DNA of 64,000 nucleotides from Spirochaetota bacterium. Its GTDB lineage: Bacteria > Spirochaetota > GWB1-36-13 > JAKPDD01. The stretch is taken from positions 1-64,000 of the forward strand of contig JAKPDD010000017.1 in assembly GCA_029552945.1 (NCBI GenBank), given 5' to 3'. Positions 18,221 to 27,030 of the stretch are shown here, piece after piece (the stretch's first letter is position 1; each line of letters begins with the position of its first letter). Under the pieces are notes generated by a model. It was not told where the DNA came from. It searched no databases and saw only the letters and a program-made list of their open reading frames with translations. A program made the position numbers and the translations under genes.

Positions 18221-19171
18221 ATGCATCTTAAACCTATTATATATTATTACAATAGGTTCCTTCGAGACTTTAATATAAGTGAATCGGTATATGATATTAT
18301 TTTTATTATTATAAATGAAATTCCAATAGTAAATTATTTTTTTGTTATTGTTTCTCAAAAATATTCTAGTGCTCATTTAAATATGCTATTAGCTTTTATC
18401 ACATCTATATTTATTTTGTATTTTATGCATAATTTTGTTAATAAGCTTGATTTTTATAAAAAATATTTTTTTTATTTTAAAATCTCTACTCAAAAGATTG
18501 AAAAATTATTTAAAATAATTAAAGCTCTTGTTGGTATATCTTTGATTATTATAAGTATAATTATATTTTCCTATATGGGAAAATATGTTTTATCCTATCA
18601 AACTAATCTTGATAAAGATACAATTAAAATAATATATTTTATAGTTACACTTTTAGTACTTGTTTTAGGTTTTTTCTTGCTATTTATTGAAAAGAACTTT
18701 TTTTATATATTTGGTTTTTTCTCATTTATAATTGTTATATTACTCTGGTTTTCTTTTTCCTTCTTTCTTGCTTTTAATATTGGTAGTTTAATTGGTGGTG
18801 TTTTGGGAGGTATTGCTGGTTTTTTAGTTTTTTTTATTTCTCCTGTTATTATAGTTGGTTTAGGTATGCTTTTATGGAAAATTTTTGTTAAAAAATTATT
18901 TGATTCTATCAATAATTTTATTTATTTAATGAAAGAAAATAAAAATTATAATTTTTTAAAAAATATTGTTTTATCTATATTAATTTCTTCTATCATTAAT
19001 TTTTATTCTTTAATAATAATTACTACTTTGGCAGGTGTTAATAAAACAAGTTTTTCGATTCTTTTTTATTCCGGTGTTTTGCCTCTAAGAATTATTTTAT
19101 TTTTAACTCCGCCTATAAATGTTTTAAATGTTATAATAATGCTTATTTCATTTATTTTTGTTTTTTATTAA
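18221..19171 (+). CDS. hypothetical multi-pass membrane protein
   Basis: A 316-residue integral membrane protein with about seven or eight hydrophobic helices and few charged residues. A glycine-zipper-like helix (SLIGGVLGGIAGF) lies near residue 190. It resembles no family I can name; the loosely similar Yip1-type permease-like proteins are one possibility. An AGGATG site precedes the ATG. The base composition is even more AT-rich than its neighbours, as expected for Phe/Ile/Leu-rich helices, and need not imply transfer. Confidence 0.7.
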   Translation: MHLKPIIYYYNRFLRDFNISESVYDIIFIIINEIPIVNYFFVIVSQKYSSAHLNMLLAFITSIFILYFMHNFVNKLDFYKKYFFYFKISTQKIEKLFKIIKALVGISLIIISIIIFSYMGKYVLSYQTNLDKDTIKIIYFIVTLLVLVLGFFLLFIEKNFFYIFGFFSFIIVILLWFSFSFFLAFNIGSLIGGVLGGIAGFLVFFISPVIIVGLGMLLWKIFVKKLFDSINNFIYLMKENKNYNFLKNIVLSILISSIINFYSLIIITTLAGVNKTSFSILFYSGVLPLRIILFLTPPINVLNVIIMLISFIFVFY

Positions 19172-19220
19172 TTTTACAGAGCTAAATTTTTTTATTCTAT
19201 ATAGTATATAGGAGGTTAAG

Positions 19221-19661
19221 ATGAATAGGAAAAATAGTTTTATTTTTCTTGTAGTGTTATTTATATTCTTTAACTCTGTATTTGCAATTGATGAGTTTAA
19301 TAACTTCAATATTAAAGTTAAAGCAGACCTTAATAATTTTAAGGTTGATATTATTGCTGAGTTTAATGTTAAAGAATCTGTTGTTGATGATCTTATAAAT
19401 AATGTTAAAATGGAACCTGCTGATGTGTATCTTACTTTAAAATTAAAGGAATTAACTAAAAAAGATACTAATGTTATAGTAACAGAGTTTAATAAAAATA
19501 AAGAGAAAGGGTGGGGGGTAATAGCAAAAGAGCTTGGAATAAAACCAGGTTCAAAAGAGTTTCATGAGCTTAAAGCAAAAATTGATCTTATGAAAAATGG
19601 GAAAAGCCCTTTTGAAAAAAAGAAAAAAGATATAAAGAATATTGATAAAAAGAAAAAATAG
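19221..19661 (+). CDS. secreted hypothetical protein
   Basis: A 146-residue protein with a signal peptide (hydrophobic core, then SVFAID), a helical central part and a very Lys-rich C-terminal tail. The segment GWGVIAKELGIKPGSKEFHE is a conserved-looking block I associate with small periplasmic proteins of unknown function in several phyla. AGGAGG lies just upstream of the ATG. It is followed by about 180 bases of AT-rich DNA leading to iorA, where I see no gene. Confidence 0.75.
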   Translation: MNRKNSFIFLVVLFIFFNSVFAIDEFNNFNIKVKADLNNFKVDIIAEFNVKESVVDDLINNVKMEPADVYLTLKLKELTKKDTNVIVTEFNKNKEKGWGVIAKELGIKPGSKEFHELKAKIDLMKNGKSPFEKKKKDIKNIDKKKK

Positions 19662-19844
19662 TTTTAATATAAAAGGGAAAATTTTTTTGCCATTTTTAAT
19701 TTTATATATAATCCTTGATTAAATCACTAATTATTTTAAGGAATTAAATCTTCTAAATCTTACAATTTTGAATTCTATTTTAATTTCATTTTAAAAAAAT
19801 TTTTTTTATAAATTTATTAACCAGAATATCAGAGTGGGGGAAAA

Positions 19845-21560
19845 ATGAGAAAACTTTTAACAGGTAATGAAGCTATAGCAAGGGGTGCTTATGAAGCTGG
19901 AGTTGAGTTTGCATCTGCGTATCCTGGAACACCAAGTACTGAAATACTCGAAACAATAGCAAAATTATATAAAGACAAAATATACTGTGAGTGGTCTTCT
20001 AATGAAAAGACTGCACTTGAGGCAGGTATTGGTGCCTCTCTTGCTGGTGCAAGGGTAATGGTTACTATGAAACATGTTGGGCTTAATGTTGCAGCAGACC
20101 CATTACTTACTTTATCTTATACTGGAGTAAACGGTGCTCTTGTTATTGTTGTTGCTGATGATCCTGCTATGCACAGTTCTCAAAATGAACAGGACACAAG
20201 ACACTATGCAAGATTTGCAAAAATACCTATTCTTGAGCCATCTGATCCTTCTGAAGCTAAAAAGATGGTAAAACTTGCTGTTAAAATTAGTGAGGAGTTT
20301 GATACTCCTGTAATACTAAGAACAACAACAAGAGTATCACATGTAGAAGGGATAGTTGAGCTTGAGGAGAGATTAGAAAAACAATTAGAGAAAGGTTTTA
20401 AGATAAATAATCAAAAATATGTTATGATCCCTGCATATGCTAAAAAAAGGCATACTTTTGTTGAAGATAGGCTTAAAAAACTTCAGGAATTTTCTGAAAA
20501 ATGTGAATATAATAGAATGGAAATAAACTCAGAAGAGGTAGGAATTATTACAAGCAGTGTTTCATACCTTTACTGTAAAGAGGTTATGAAAGATGCATCA
20601 TACTTAAAGATAGGTTTATCATGGCCATTACCTGTAAATATGATAAAAGAGTTTGCTAAAAAGGTTAAAAAATTATATGTTGTTGAAGAACTTGATAGGT
20701 TTATGGAAGAAAATATAAAGTTGTTGGGAATAGATGTTATTGGTAAGCCAGATAAGTTTATTGAGGGTGAACTTGATCCTGATAAGGTTGATGAGATTCT
20801 TACCGGGCGGCAGATAGTGGTTAAGATGGAAAATGTAAAACCAAGACCACCTGTATTATGTCCTGGGTGTCCTCATAGGTCAGTATTCTGGGTTTTAAAA
20901 AAGTTTAAGTTTATTGTAAACGGTGATATAGGTTGTTATACTCTTGGTACTCTTCCACCGCTTGAAATTTTACACACAACAATATGCATGGGTGCATCGA
21001 TTGGTATGATGCATGGTATGAGTAAAGTTTTGAATGATAAAAAAATAGTGTCAGTAATAGGGGATTCGACTTTTTTTCATACTGGTATAAATAATCTTAT
21101 TTCTGCTGCATATAACAGGTCAAATGGTATAGTTTTTATTCTTGACAATAGGATAACAGCTATGACTGGTGCACAGGATCACCCTGGTACAGGAAAAACA
21201 CTTATGGGTGATGAAACTGTTACAATTTATCCTGAAAAAATTGCTGAGGCTATTGGTGTAAAGGATGTTAAGGTTGTTGATTCATATGATATAAAACAGG
21301 TTGAAGATTCAATAAAAGACAGTTTATCAAGAGAAGGCCTCTCTGTGATAGTTGCAAGGAGAGAGTGTGCTTTAATAGTTAAAAAAGATAAGGCCTATTC
21401 AGTAAACAAAGATTTATGCCGTGCCTGTGGTTTATGTCTTCAAACTGGTTGTCCTGCATTAATAAAAGATAGTGATGGGAAAGTTAGAATAGATGAATCG
21501 CTGTGTAATGGTTGTAGTTTATGTGCAAGAGTTTGCCCTTTTGGTGCAATATCAAGGTAG
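19845..21560 (+). CDS. iorA: indolepyruvate:ferredoxin oxidoreductase, alpha subunit
   Basis: A 571-residue cytosolic enzyme subunit that oxidatively decarboxylates aryl pyruvates (from aromatic amino acids) to acyl-CoA and passes electrons to ferredoxin. The N-terminal pyrimidine-binding part starts with LLTGNEAIARGAYEAG; thiamine-diphosphate-binding motifs GDIGCYTLG and GDSTFFHTGI lie in the middle; the C-terminus has two [4Fe-4S] motifs, CRACGLCLQTGC and CNGCSLCARVCP. The first of these has an extra residue before its last Cys, which I believe is common in IorA. The usual beta-subunit gene iorB is not adjacent: nadA follows 11 bases later. Confidence 0.94.
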   Translation: MRKLLTGNEAIARGAYEAGVEFASAYPGTPSTEILETIAKLYKDKIYCEWSSNEKTALEAGIGASLAGARVMVTMKHVGLNVAADPLLTLSYTGVNGALVIVVADDPAMHSSQNEQDTRHYARFAKIPILEPSDPSEAKKMVKLAVKISEEFDTPVILRTTTRVSHVEGIVELEERLEKQLEKGFKINNQKYVMIPAYAKKRHTFVEDRLKKLQEFSEKCEYNRMEINSEEVGIITSSVSYLYCKEVMKDASYLKIGLSWPLPVNMIKEFAKKVKKLYVVEELDRFMEENIKLLGIDVIGKPDKFIEGELDPDKVDEILTGRQIVVKMENVKPRPPVLCPGCPHRSVFWVLKKFKFIVNGDIGCYTLGTLPPLEILHTTICMGASIGMMHGMSKVLNDKKIVSVIGDSTFFHTGINNLISAAYNRSNGIVFILDNRITAMTGAQDHPGTGKTLMGDETVTIYPEKIAEAIGVKDVKVVDSYDIKQVEDSIKDSLSREGLSVIVARRECALIVKKDKAYSVNKDLCRACGLCLQTGCPALIKDSDGKVRIDESLCNGCSLCARVCPFGAISR

Positions 21561-21571
21561 GAGAATAAGAC

Positions 21572-22474
21572 TTGAATAGTGAGATTATAAGTAAGATAAC
21601 TGAACTTAAAAAAAAGAAGAATGCAATAATACTTGCTCATAATTACCAATCTCCAGATATTCAGGATATTGCTGACTTTATTGGAGACTCTCTTGAGCTT
21701 GCAAGAATATCAAGTCAGGTAAAAGAGGATATTATTATATTTTGTGGTGTGTTTTTTATGGCTGAAACTGCAAACATACTTGCTCCTCATAAAAAGGTTA
21801 TACTTCCAGTTCCAGATGCAGACTGCCCTATGGCTAGAATGGTTGATAAAAGTCTTGTTATAGAGACTAAGAAAAAATATCCTGATGCAACTGTTGTAAC
21901 TTATGTTAATTCTACTGCTGACGTAAAGGCTTTAACTGATATATGCTGTACATCAAGTAATGCAATTAAGGTGGTTAATTCTGTTGAAACTGATAAAATT
22001 ATATTTTTACCAGATAAAAACCTTGGTAGAAATATTGCCAGGTTTGTCCCAAAGGAGTTTATTTTTATTGAAGGATATTGTCCTGTACATAATTTTATAT
22101 ATGAAAATGAGATAAAGAGTGCAAAGGAGAGGTATCCTGATGCTGAGGTTATTATGCACCCTGAGGTAGAACCTCTAATTGCAAGGTATGCTGATAAACT
22201 TCTTAGCACTGGGGGTATGATAAAATATGCAAAGACAGTTAGAAATAGGAAAATGATTATTGTAACAGAGGAGGGGCTTATTTATAGGCTTAGAAAAGAT
22301 GCACCATATAACGAATACTATAATATAGGGAGAGATATTGTCTGCCAGAATATGAAAAAAATAAGGCTTATAGATGTTCTTAATTCACTTGAAAATGAGG
22401 GTCCTGTTATTAAGGTTGATGATGAGATAAGAGTAAAAGCCTATAATTCTATAGAGAGGATGTTGAAATTATAA
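21572..22474 (+). CDS. nadA: quinolinate synthase
   Basis: A 300-residue [4Fe-4S] enzyme that condenses iminoaspartate with dihydroxyacetone phosphate to quinolinate in NAD synthesis. The three cluster cysteines are Cys85 (PDADCPMA), Cys170 (EGYCPVH) and Cys258 (DIVCQN), with spacing matching other NadA proteins, and the N-terminal ILAHNYQ motif is present. The start is TTG at 21572. nadB and nadC are not adjacent. The stop (TAA, 22472-22474) shares one base with the presumed ATT start of the next gene. Confidence 0.95.
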   Translation: MNSEIISKITELKKKKNAIILAHNYQSPDIQDIADFIGDSLELARISSQVKEDIIIFCGVFFMAETANILAPHKKVILPVPDADCPMARMVDKSLVIETKKKYPDATVVTYVNSTADVKALTDICCTSSNAIKVVNSVETDKIIFLPDKNLGRNIARFVPKEFIFIEGYCPVHNFIYENEIKSAKERYPDAEVIMHPEVEPLIARYADKLLSTGGMIKYAKTVRNRKMIIVTEEGLIYRLRKDAPYNEYYNIGRDIVCQNMKKIRLIDVLNSLENEGPVIKVDDEIRVKAYNSIERMLKL

Positions 22475-22863
22475 TTCTGTATAAAATACTTGACATTTTT
22501 TTAACTATTTTTCATATTTTTATAATTGTTTTTAATCTTATAGGTTGGTATTTTAAAAAAACAAGAAAGTTTCATTTTATAAGTATTTTCCTTGTTTTTT
22601 TTTCATGGATTATTCTTGGTTATTTTTATGGTTTTGGGTATTGTTTTCTTACAGACTGGCATTATAGTGTAAGACTTAAACTTGGTAAAAGTATGAGTGA
22701 CTCTTTTATAAGTTTTATTATTAACGATCTTCTTTGTCTTAATGTGTCTGAGAAACTGATTTATTATGTAACATTTATTATTTTTGCGGTTATTTTTGTT
22801 ATTGCACTTTTTAATTTTGTAATGTTTCTTAAATGTAAGAGATGCAATAACTTAAGAGTTTAA
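22474..22863 (+). CDS. DUF2784-like small membrane protein with non-AUG start
   Basis: An open frame of 129 codons follows nadA with no ATG, GTG or TTG near its 5' end. The translation has about four hydrophobic helices and the pattern NLIGWYFKKTRKFH, then GFGYCFLTDWHYSVRLKLG, which I recognise as the core of the DUF2784 family. Family proteins begin close to LYKILDIF, so the frame is complete. The best start is ATT at 22474, giving a TAATT overlap with the nadA stop where TAATG would be usual; CTG (22477) or ATT (22468, seven bases after GAGAGGA) are alternatives. It is either a rare ATT/CTG initiation or a single-base sequence error. Function unknown. Confidence 0.65.
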   Translation: MLYKILDIFLTIFHIFIIVFNLIGWYFKKTRKFHFISIFLVFFSWIILGYFYGFGYCFLTDWHYSVRLKLGKSMSDSFISFIINDLLCLNVSEKLIYYVTFIIFAVIFVIALFNFVMFLKCKRCNNLRV

Positions 22864-22894
22864 AATAAGTTAGCCCCAGTTTCTATTTCTTTTA

Positions 22895-23737
22895 CTATTT
22901 ACAAGAGAATGTTTTTATGTCTACTTTTGTGAATCTAGTTATATTAGTAGTATCCCCTGTCCCAAGTTGCCCATCTCCATTATACCCTGCAGCCCATACA
23001 GTCCCATCGTTTTTGATTATTAATGAATGCCAGTCTCCCATATCAATCATTTTGACATTGGAGGCTACTTGTGTGAAGTTAGGATGAGGATTAGTATCAC
23101 TATTTCCTAAACCAAGTTTACCGTAGTTATTATATCCTGCAGCCCATACAGTCCCATCGTTTTTAAGGATTAAAGAAGAATCTCCTCCTGCAGCAATCAT
23201 TTTGACATTGGAGGCTACTTGTGTGAAGTTAGGATGAGGATTAGTATCACTATTTCCTAAACCAAGTTGACCTAAGTTATTAGCACCTGTAGCCCAGACA
23301 GTCCCATCGTTTTTAAGGATTAATGAGTGATTATTTCCTGCAGCAATCATTTTGACATCGGAAGCTAATTTTATGAATTTACTTGTAGCAGTAATATCCC
23401 CTGCCCCAAGTTGACCTGAGCTATTATCACCTGTAGCCCATACAGTTCCATCGTTTTTAAGTATTAGTGAATGATACCATCCTGCAGCAATCATTTTGAC
23501 ATTGTCATCTACTTTTGTGAATGTAGTTTTACCAGTAGTATTCCCTGTCCCAAGTTGACCTGAGTTATTATATCCTGTAGCCCAGACAGTCCCATCCTTT
23601 CCAAGAATAAGAGAATGAGAGTATCCTGCCGCTATCATAGCAAAGTTTGTTGGAACAAGACAGACATCAGAATTAGGCAACTTACACGATGTAAATAATA
23701 ATAAAAAAAAAGAAAGAATAATTTTTATCATCTTCAT
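22895..23737 (-). CDS. RCC1-repeat (regulator of chromosome condensation-like) lipoprotein
   Basis: A 280-residue lipoprotein (signal peptide ending LLFTSC) made of about five 50-residue RCC1 repeats with the core pattern HSLILKNDGTVWATG and GQLGTG. RCC1 propellers normally have seven blades, so this one is short or incomplete, or assembles differently. Repeats are almost identical in DNA (see the 75-base perfect duplication within 23044-23268), pointing to recent expansion or conversion. Probably a surface or periplasmic binding protein. AAGGA lies before the ATG. It is separated from uvrB by 190 bases, so it probably has its own promoter. Confidence 0.88.
   Translation of the reverse strand: MKMIKIILSFFLLLFTSCKLPNSDVCLVPTNFAMIAAGYSHSLILGKDGTVWATGYNNSGQLGTGNTTGKTTFTKVDDNVKMIAAGWYHSLILKNDGTVWATGDNSSGQLGAGDITATSKFIKLASDVKMIAAGNNHSLILKNDGTVWATGANNLGQLGLGNSDTNPHPNFTQVASNVKMIAAGGDSSLILKNDGTVWAAGYNNYGKLGLGNSDTNPHPNFTQVASNVKMIDMGDWHSLIIKNDGTVWAAGYNGDGQLGTGDTTNITRFTKVDIKTFSCK
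23044..23268 (-). repeat. 75-base perfect tandem-type duplication in RCC1 gene
   Basis: Bases 23044-23118 and 23194-23268 are identical, exactly 150 bases (one 50-residue repeat) apart. Less perfect copies of the same unit flank them across the gene. It allows repeat-number change by recombination or slippage. Confidence 0.95.
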
Positions 23738-23927
23738 CTTTTTATTCCTTCTATTTTTTATGTTTTAAAAAATTAACAAAAATTTTTTAAAATAAAATTT
23801 TAATATTAAACAAATCCAAATATAAAATTAAGTTTGGAAAAATAAGATTTATATAGTAAACAATTTAATAATTTTAGAGTTGAGTTTACAAAATTTTAAC
23901 TTTTTTTAATCATGATCCATTATTGGA

Positions 23928-25904
23928 TTAGGTCATTTGATACTCTTTTTTTATTTTAAAAATAAGGTCTCTTACTTTTGCTGCCTCCTCAAACATAAGA
24001 CTTTTACTGTATTCATACATCATTTCTTCAAGTTTTTTAAGATATTTTATCCTCTCCTCTTTAATATCAAGCTCATATTTATCTGAAAGTATTTCAAGTT
24101 CATCCTTTTCCTCTTTTTTTATTTTTCTTTCAAGTATATCTATTATATCTTTCTGTATTGTCTGTGGAACAATATTGTTTCTTTTATTGAACTCTATCTG
24201 TTTTTCTCTCCTTTTTTGTGTTATTTCGATTGCTTCTTTCATTGCGTCAGATATTCTGTCAGCATACATTATTACAGTGCCGTTTACATTTCTTGCAGCT
24301 CTTCCTATTATTTGGATTAATGACCTTGTTGATCTTAGGAAACCAACTTTATCAGCGTCAATTATTATAACAAGTGATACTTCAGGTAGGTCAAGCCCCT
24401 CTCTAAGTAGGTTTATACCAACAAGTACATCGAAACTGCCTTTTCTTAAGTCTCTTAGTATTTCAACTCTCTCAACTGTCTCAACCTCAGAGTGTATATA
24501 TCTTGCTTTAACCCCATTTTCACATAAATATTTTGTAAGTTCTTCAGCCATTTTTTTTGTAAGTGTAGTAATTAAAACCCTTTCATTTCTATCAATCCTC
24601 TTTTTTATTTCATTAAATATATCATCTACCTGCCCTTCAGATGGCTTTACTATAACATCAGGATCAATAAGTCCTGTTGGTCTTATTATCTGTTCAACTA
24701 TCTGACTTGATAAACTTATTTCATAGTCACCAGGAGTAGCAGATACAAAAACAAATTGTGGGATAATCTCTATAAACTCTTCAAACTTTAATGGTCTGTT
24801 ATCAAAAGCAGCTGGCAATCTAAACCCATAATCAACAAGGTTCTGTTTTCTGTATCTGTCCCCTTCATACATTGCTCTTACCTGGGGTAGTGTTATGTGT
24901 GATTCGTCAATAAAACATATAAACTCTTTTGGGAAATAGTCTATAAGAGTGTAAGGTCTTTCACCTGGTTTTCTTCCAGAAAGAAAACGAGAATAATTTT
25001 CTATGCCTTTACAGTATCCTATCTCCTCAAGCATTTCTATATCATAGTTTACTCTTGATATAAGCCTTTGAGCCTCAAGGTTTTTGCCTTGAGATTTGAA
25101 AAATTCAACTCTTTCTTTCAGTTCCTCTCTTATCTGTTCAACAATTTTTTTTATCCTTTCTTTCTTTGTTACAAAGTGTTTCGCAGGATATATTATTGTT
25201 CTCTCCAATGTTTCGATTATTTGATTTGTTATAGGGTCAAGTTTTTTTATTTTTTCTATTGTATCATCAAACATTTCTATTCTTAGATAGTGTCGTGAAT
25301 ATGATGGAAATATATCTATAATATCACCCATTATTCTAAAAGTACCGTGGGTTAATACATCGCTTCTTTCATACTGGATTTCTACCAGTTGTTTTATAAA
25401 ATCGGTCCTTTCTATTGCCATACCTGTTTTTATAAATATTGTAAGGTCTTTATAGTCATCGGGTGATCCTAATCCATAAATTGAAGATACTGTTGCAACT
25501 ATTATTACATCTCTCCTGTCAATTAGAGAGGCTGTTGCTGATATTCTTAATCTCTCAATCTCTTCGTTTATTGATGCATCCTTTTCTATGTAAAGGTCTT
25601 TTGTGGGGACATAGGCTTCAGGCTGATAATAATCATAGTAACTTACAAAGTATTCTACAGCATTGCTTGGGAAAAATTCTTTAAATTCTCTGTATAGTTG
25701 GGCTGCAAGTGTTTTATTGTGTGATAAAATTAGTGCTGGTCTTTGAATCTCCTCAATAACTTTTGCCATTGTAAAAGTTTTACCACTTCCTGTTATTCCT
25801 AAGAGTGTCTGGAACCTGTTTTTGTTTTTTATGCTTTCAACAAGCCTTTTAATTGCTTGTTCTTGATCACCTTTTGATTTGTATTTATCACTTATTCTAA
25901 ACAT
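23928..25904 (-). CDS. uvrB: excinuclease ABC subunit B
   Basis: A 658-residue DNA-repair helicase-like subunit that verifies damage and loads UvrC. Walker A is GITGSGKTFT near the N-terminus, the beta-hairpin region follows (YYDYYQPEAYVP), DESH is the Walker B motif, the C-terminal helicase motifs include LREGLDLPEVSLV and QIIGRAARN, and a UVR motif (SLMFEEAAKVRDLI) ends the protein for UvrC contact. Length and order are typical. It starts a leftward transcript divergent from 26035, with a 130-base AT-rich spacer between them. No uvrA or uvrC is in the window. Confidence 0.97.
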   Translation of the reverse strand: MFRISDKYKSKGDQEQAIKRLVESIKNKNRFQTLLGITGSGKTFTMAKVIEEIQRPALILSHNKTLAAQLYREFKEFFPSNAVEYFVSYYDYYQPEAYVPTKDLYIEKDASINEEIERLRISATASLIDRRDVIIVATVSSIYGLGSPDDYKDLTIFIKTGMAIERTDFIKQLVEIQYERSDVLTHGTFRIMGDIIDIFPSYSRHYLRIEMFDDTIEKIKKLDPITNQIIETLERTIIYPAKHFVTKKERIKKIVEQIREELKERVEFFKSQGKNLEAQRLISRVNYDIEMLEEIGYCKGIENYSRFLSGRKPGERPYTLIDYFPKEFICFIDESHITLPQVRAMYEGDRYRKQNLVDYGFRLPAAFDNRPLKFEEFIEIIPQFVFVSATPGDYEISLSSQIVEQIIRPTGLIDPDVIVKPSEGQVDDIFNEIKKRIDRNERVLITTLTKKMAEELTKYLCENGVKARYIHSEVETVERVEILRDLRKGSFDVLVGINLLREGLDLPEVSLVIIIDADKVGFLRSTRSLIQIIGRAARNVNGTVIMYADRISDAMKEAIEITQKRREKQIEFNKRNNIVPQTIQKDIIDILERKIKKEEKDELEILSDKYELDIKEERIKYLKKLEEMMYEYSKSLMFEEAAKVRDLIFKIKKEYQMT

Positions 25905-26034
25905 ATTTTTTTATTTGTGGATAAATTTTTTATAAAATTTATTATAATTTATTTTATTATAAATAAAAACATTTTAATTTTTCAATAAATGATTACCGAA
26001 AATAATTTATACAAAGTGTTGATGAGTTAAAACT

Positions 26035-27030
26035 GTGAAAAAAATAATTTTCTTAACATTCTTAATGTTTTTTATTGTTATATTTGCTTATTCTGAAGAG
26101 GAACAGATTACATTTGAAAAGCCTGAACCTTATACTGATTATGAGTTTGAGGAACTTCAGAGGACTTATCTTAAAAGTAGAAAAATAAAATTATCGTCAC
26201 TTGAAAAATTGCCTCTTAATCAATATCCTGAAGAGTTTATACTTGAGCTTATAAATATGATAAAGTCTGATATAAGAAAAGATATGTATAAAGAGTTTTC
26301 TAAATATAAAAAAGAATTACTTAATTTAAAACCATCCATATCTAATGAAAGTAAAGTAATTACCAAAAAAGAGGAAGAAAAAAATGAGCTTTTTGATACA
26401 AGTAAAATAATTACGTATAATCAAGAAAAACAAAAGATTGAAATAAGGACTGAAAAGAAGGAAAAACAGGATGATAAAGAGATAAAAGTAGACAATATAG
26501 AGCAAAAAAAAGAAAAAGATGTTTCTACTCCTGATAAAATAAAAACTAAAGAGGTTTCTAACTTAAAAGATACAAAAACAAAAGATGTAAAAACAGAAAA
26601 AGACAAAAAATTGAACTTAAAAGAAAGAGTAGAAACAACAAATGATGATAAGAAAAAAGATTTTTCTAAAGAAAATATTATTACTGCTTTTTCTATAAAC
26701 GGTGATGATCCTTTTATAGGTATAAATTATCTTTCAAAGACTCCAGTTAAAATAAAGATAAAATATAGTAGTGTTGTTAAATATGTTGATATAGCTTTTT
26801 ATGTGAAAAATATAACAGACAATATGATATATCTTGTAAAAAGTTTTCCTTTGTCAGAGGCTAAAGAGACATACTCTTTTATATGGGAATCACCTTCAAT
26901 ACCTTTTGGAAAATATAAACCTTATATAGAAGTGAAATTTTATGACTCTAAAAAGAATATTATCTCAACGACTTCACAATACTGGGGAAATAGTTCTTCA
27001 AACAATATATATGTTATATTTAAAAATTAA
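26035..27030 (+). CDS. secreted hypothetical protein with Lys/Glu-rich linker
   Basis: A 331-residue protein with a signal peptide (MKKIIFLTFLMFF..., cleavage near FAYSEE), a helical N-terminal part, a roughly 110-residue low-complexity linker of Lys, Glu, Asp and Thr, and a C-terminal beta-rich domain (about 220-331) that looks Ig- or FlgD-like (PVKIKIKYSS, then FIWESPSIPFGKYKP). The start is GTG at 26035. I do not recognise a family. Periplasmic location is likely. It is followed with no spacer by a histidine kinase gene (TAA then ATG at 27031), so expression is coupled. Confidence 0.72.
   Translation: MKKIIFLTFLMFFIVIFAYSEEEQITFEKPEPYTDYEFEELQRTYLKSRKIKLSSLEKLPLNQYPEEFILELINMIKSDIRKDMYKEFSKYKKELLNLKPSISNESKVITKKEEEKNELFDTSKIITYNQEKQKIEIRTEKKEKQDDKEIKVDNIEQKKEKDVSTPDKIKTKEVSNLKDTKTKDVKTEKDKKLNLKERVETTNDDKKKDFSKENIITAFSINGDDPFIGINYLSKTPVKIKIKYSSVVKYVDIAFYVKNITDNMIYLVKSFPLSEAKETYSFIWESPSIPFGKYKPYIEVKFYDSKKNIISTTSQYWGNSSSNNIYVIFKN

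Noticed and set aside
24175-24705. Long plus-strand frame opposite uvrB (and similar ones at 30335, 35059, 54682 and 59788)
   Set aside because: All are antisense shadows of strongly conserved genes; translations are Ser/Phe/Leu-rich without motifs.
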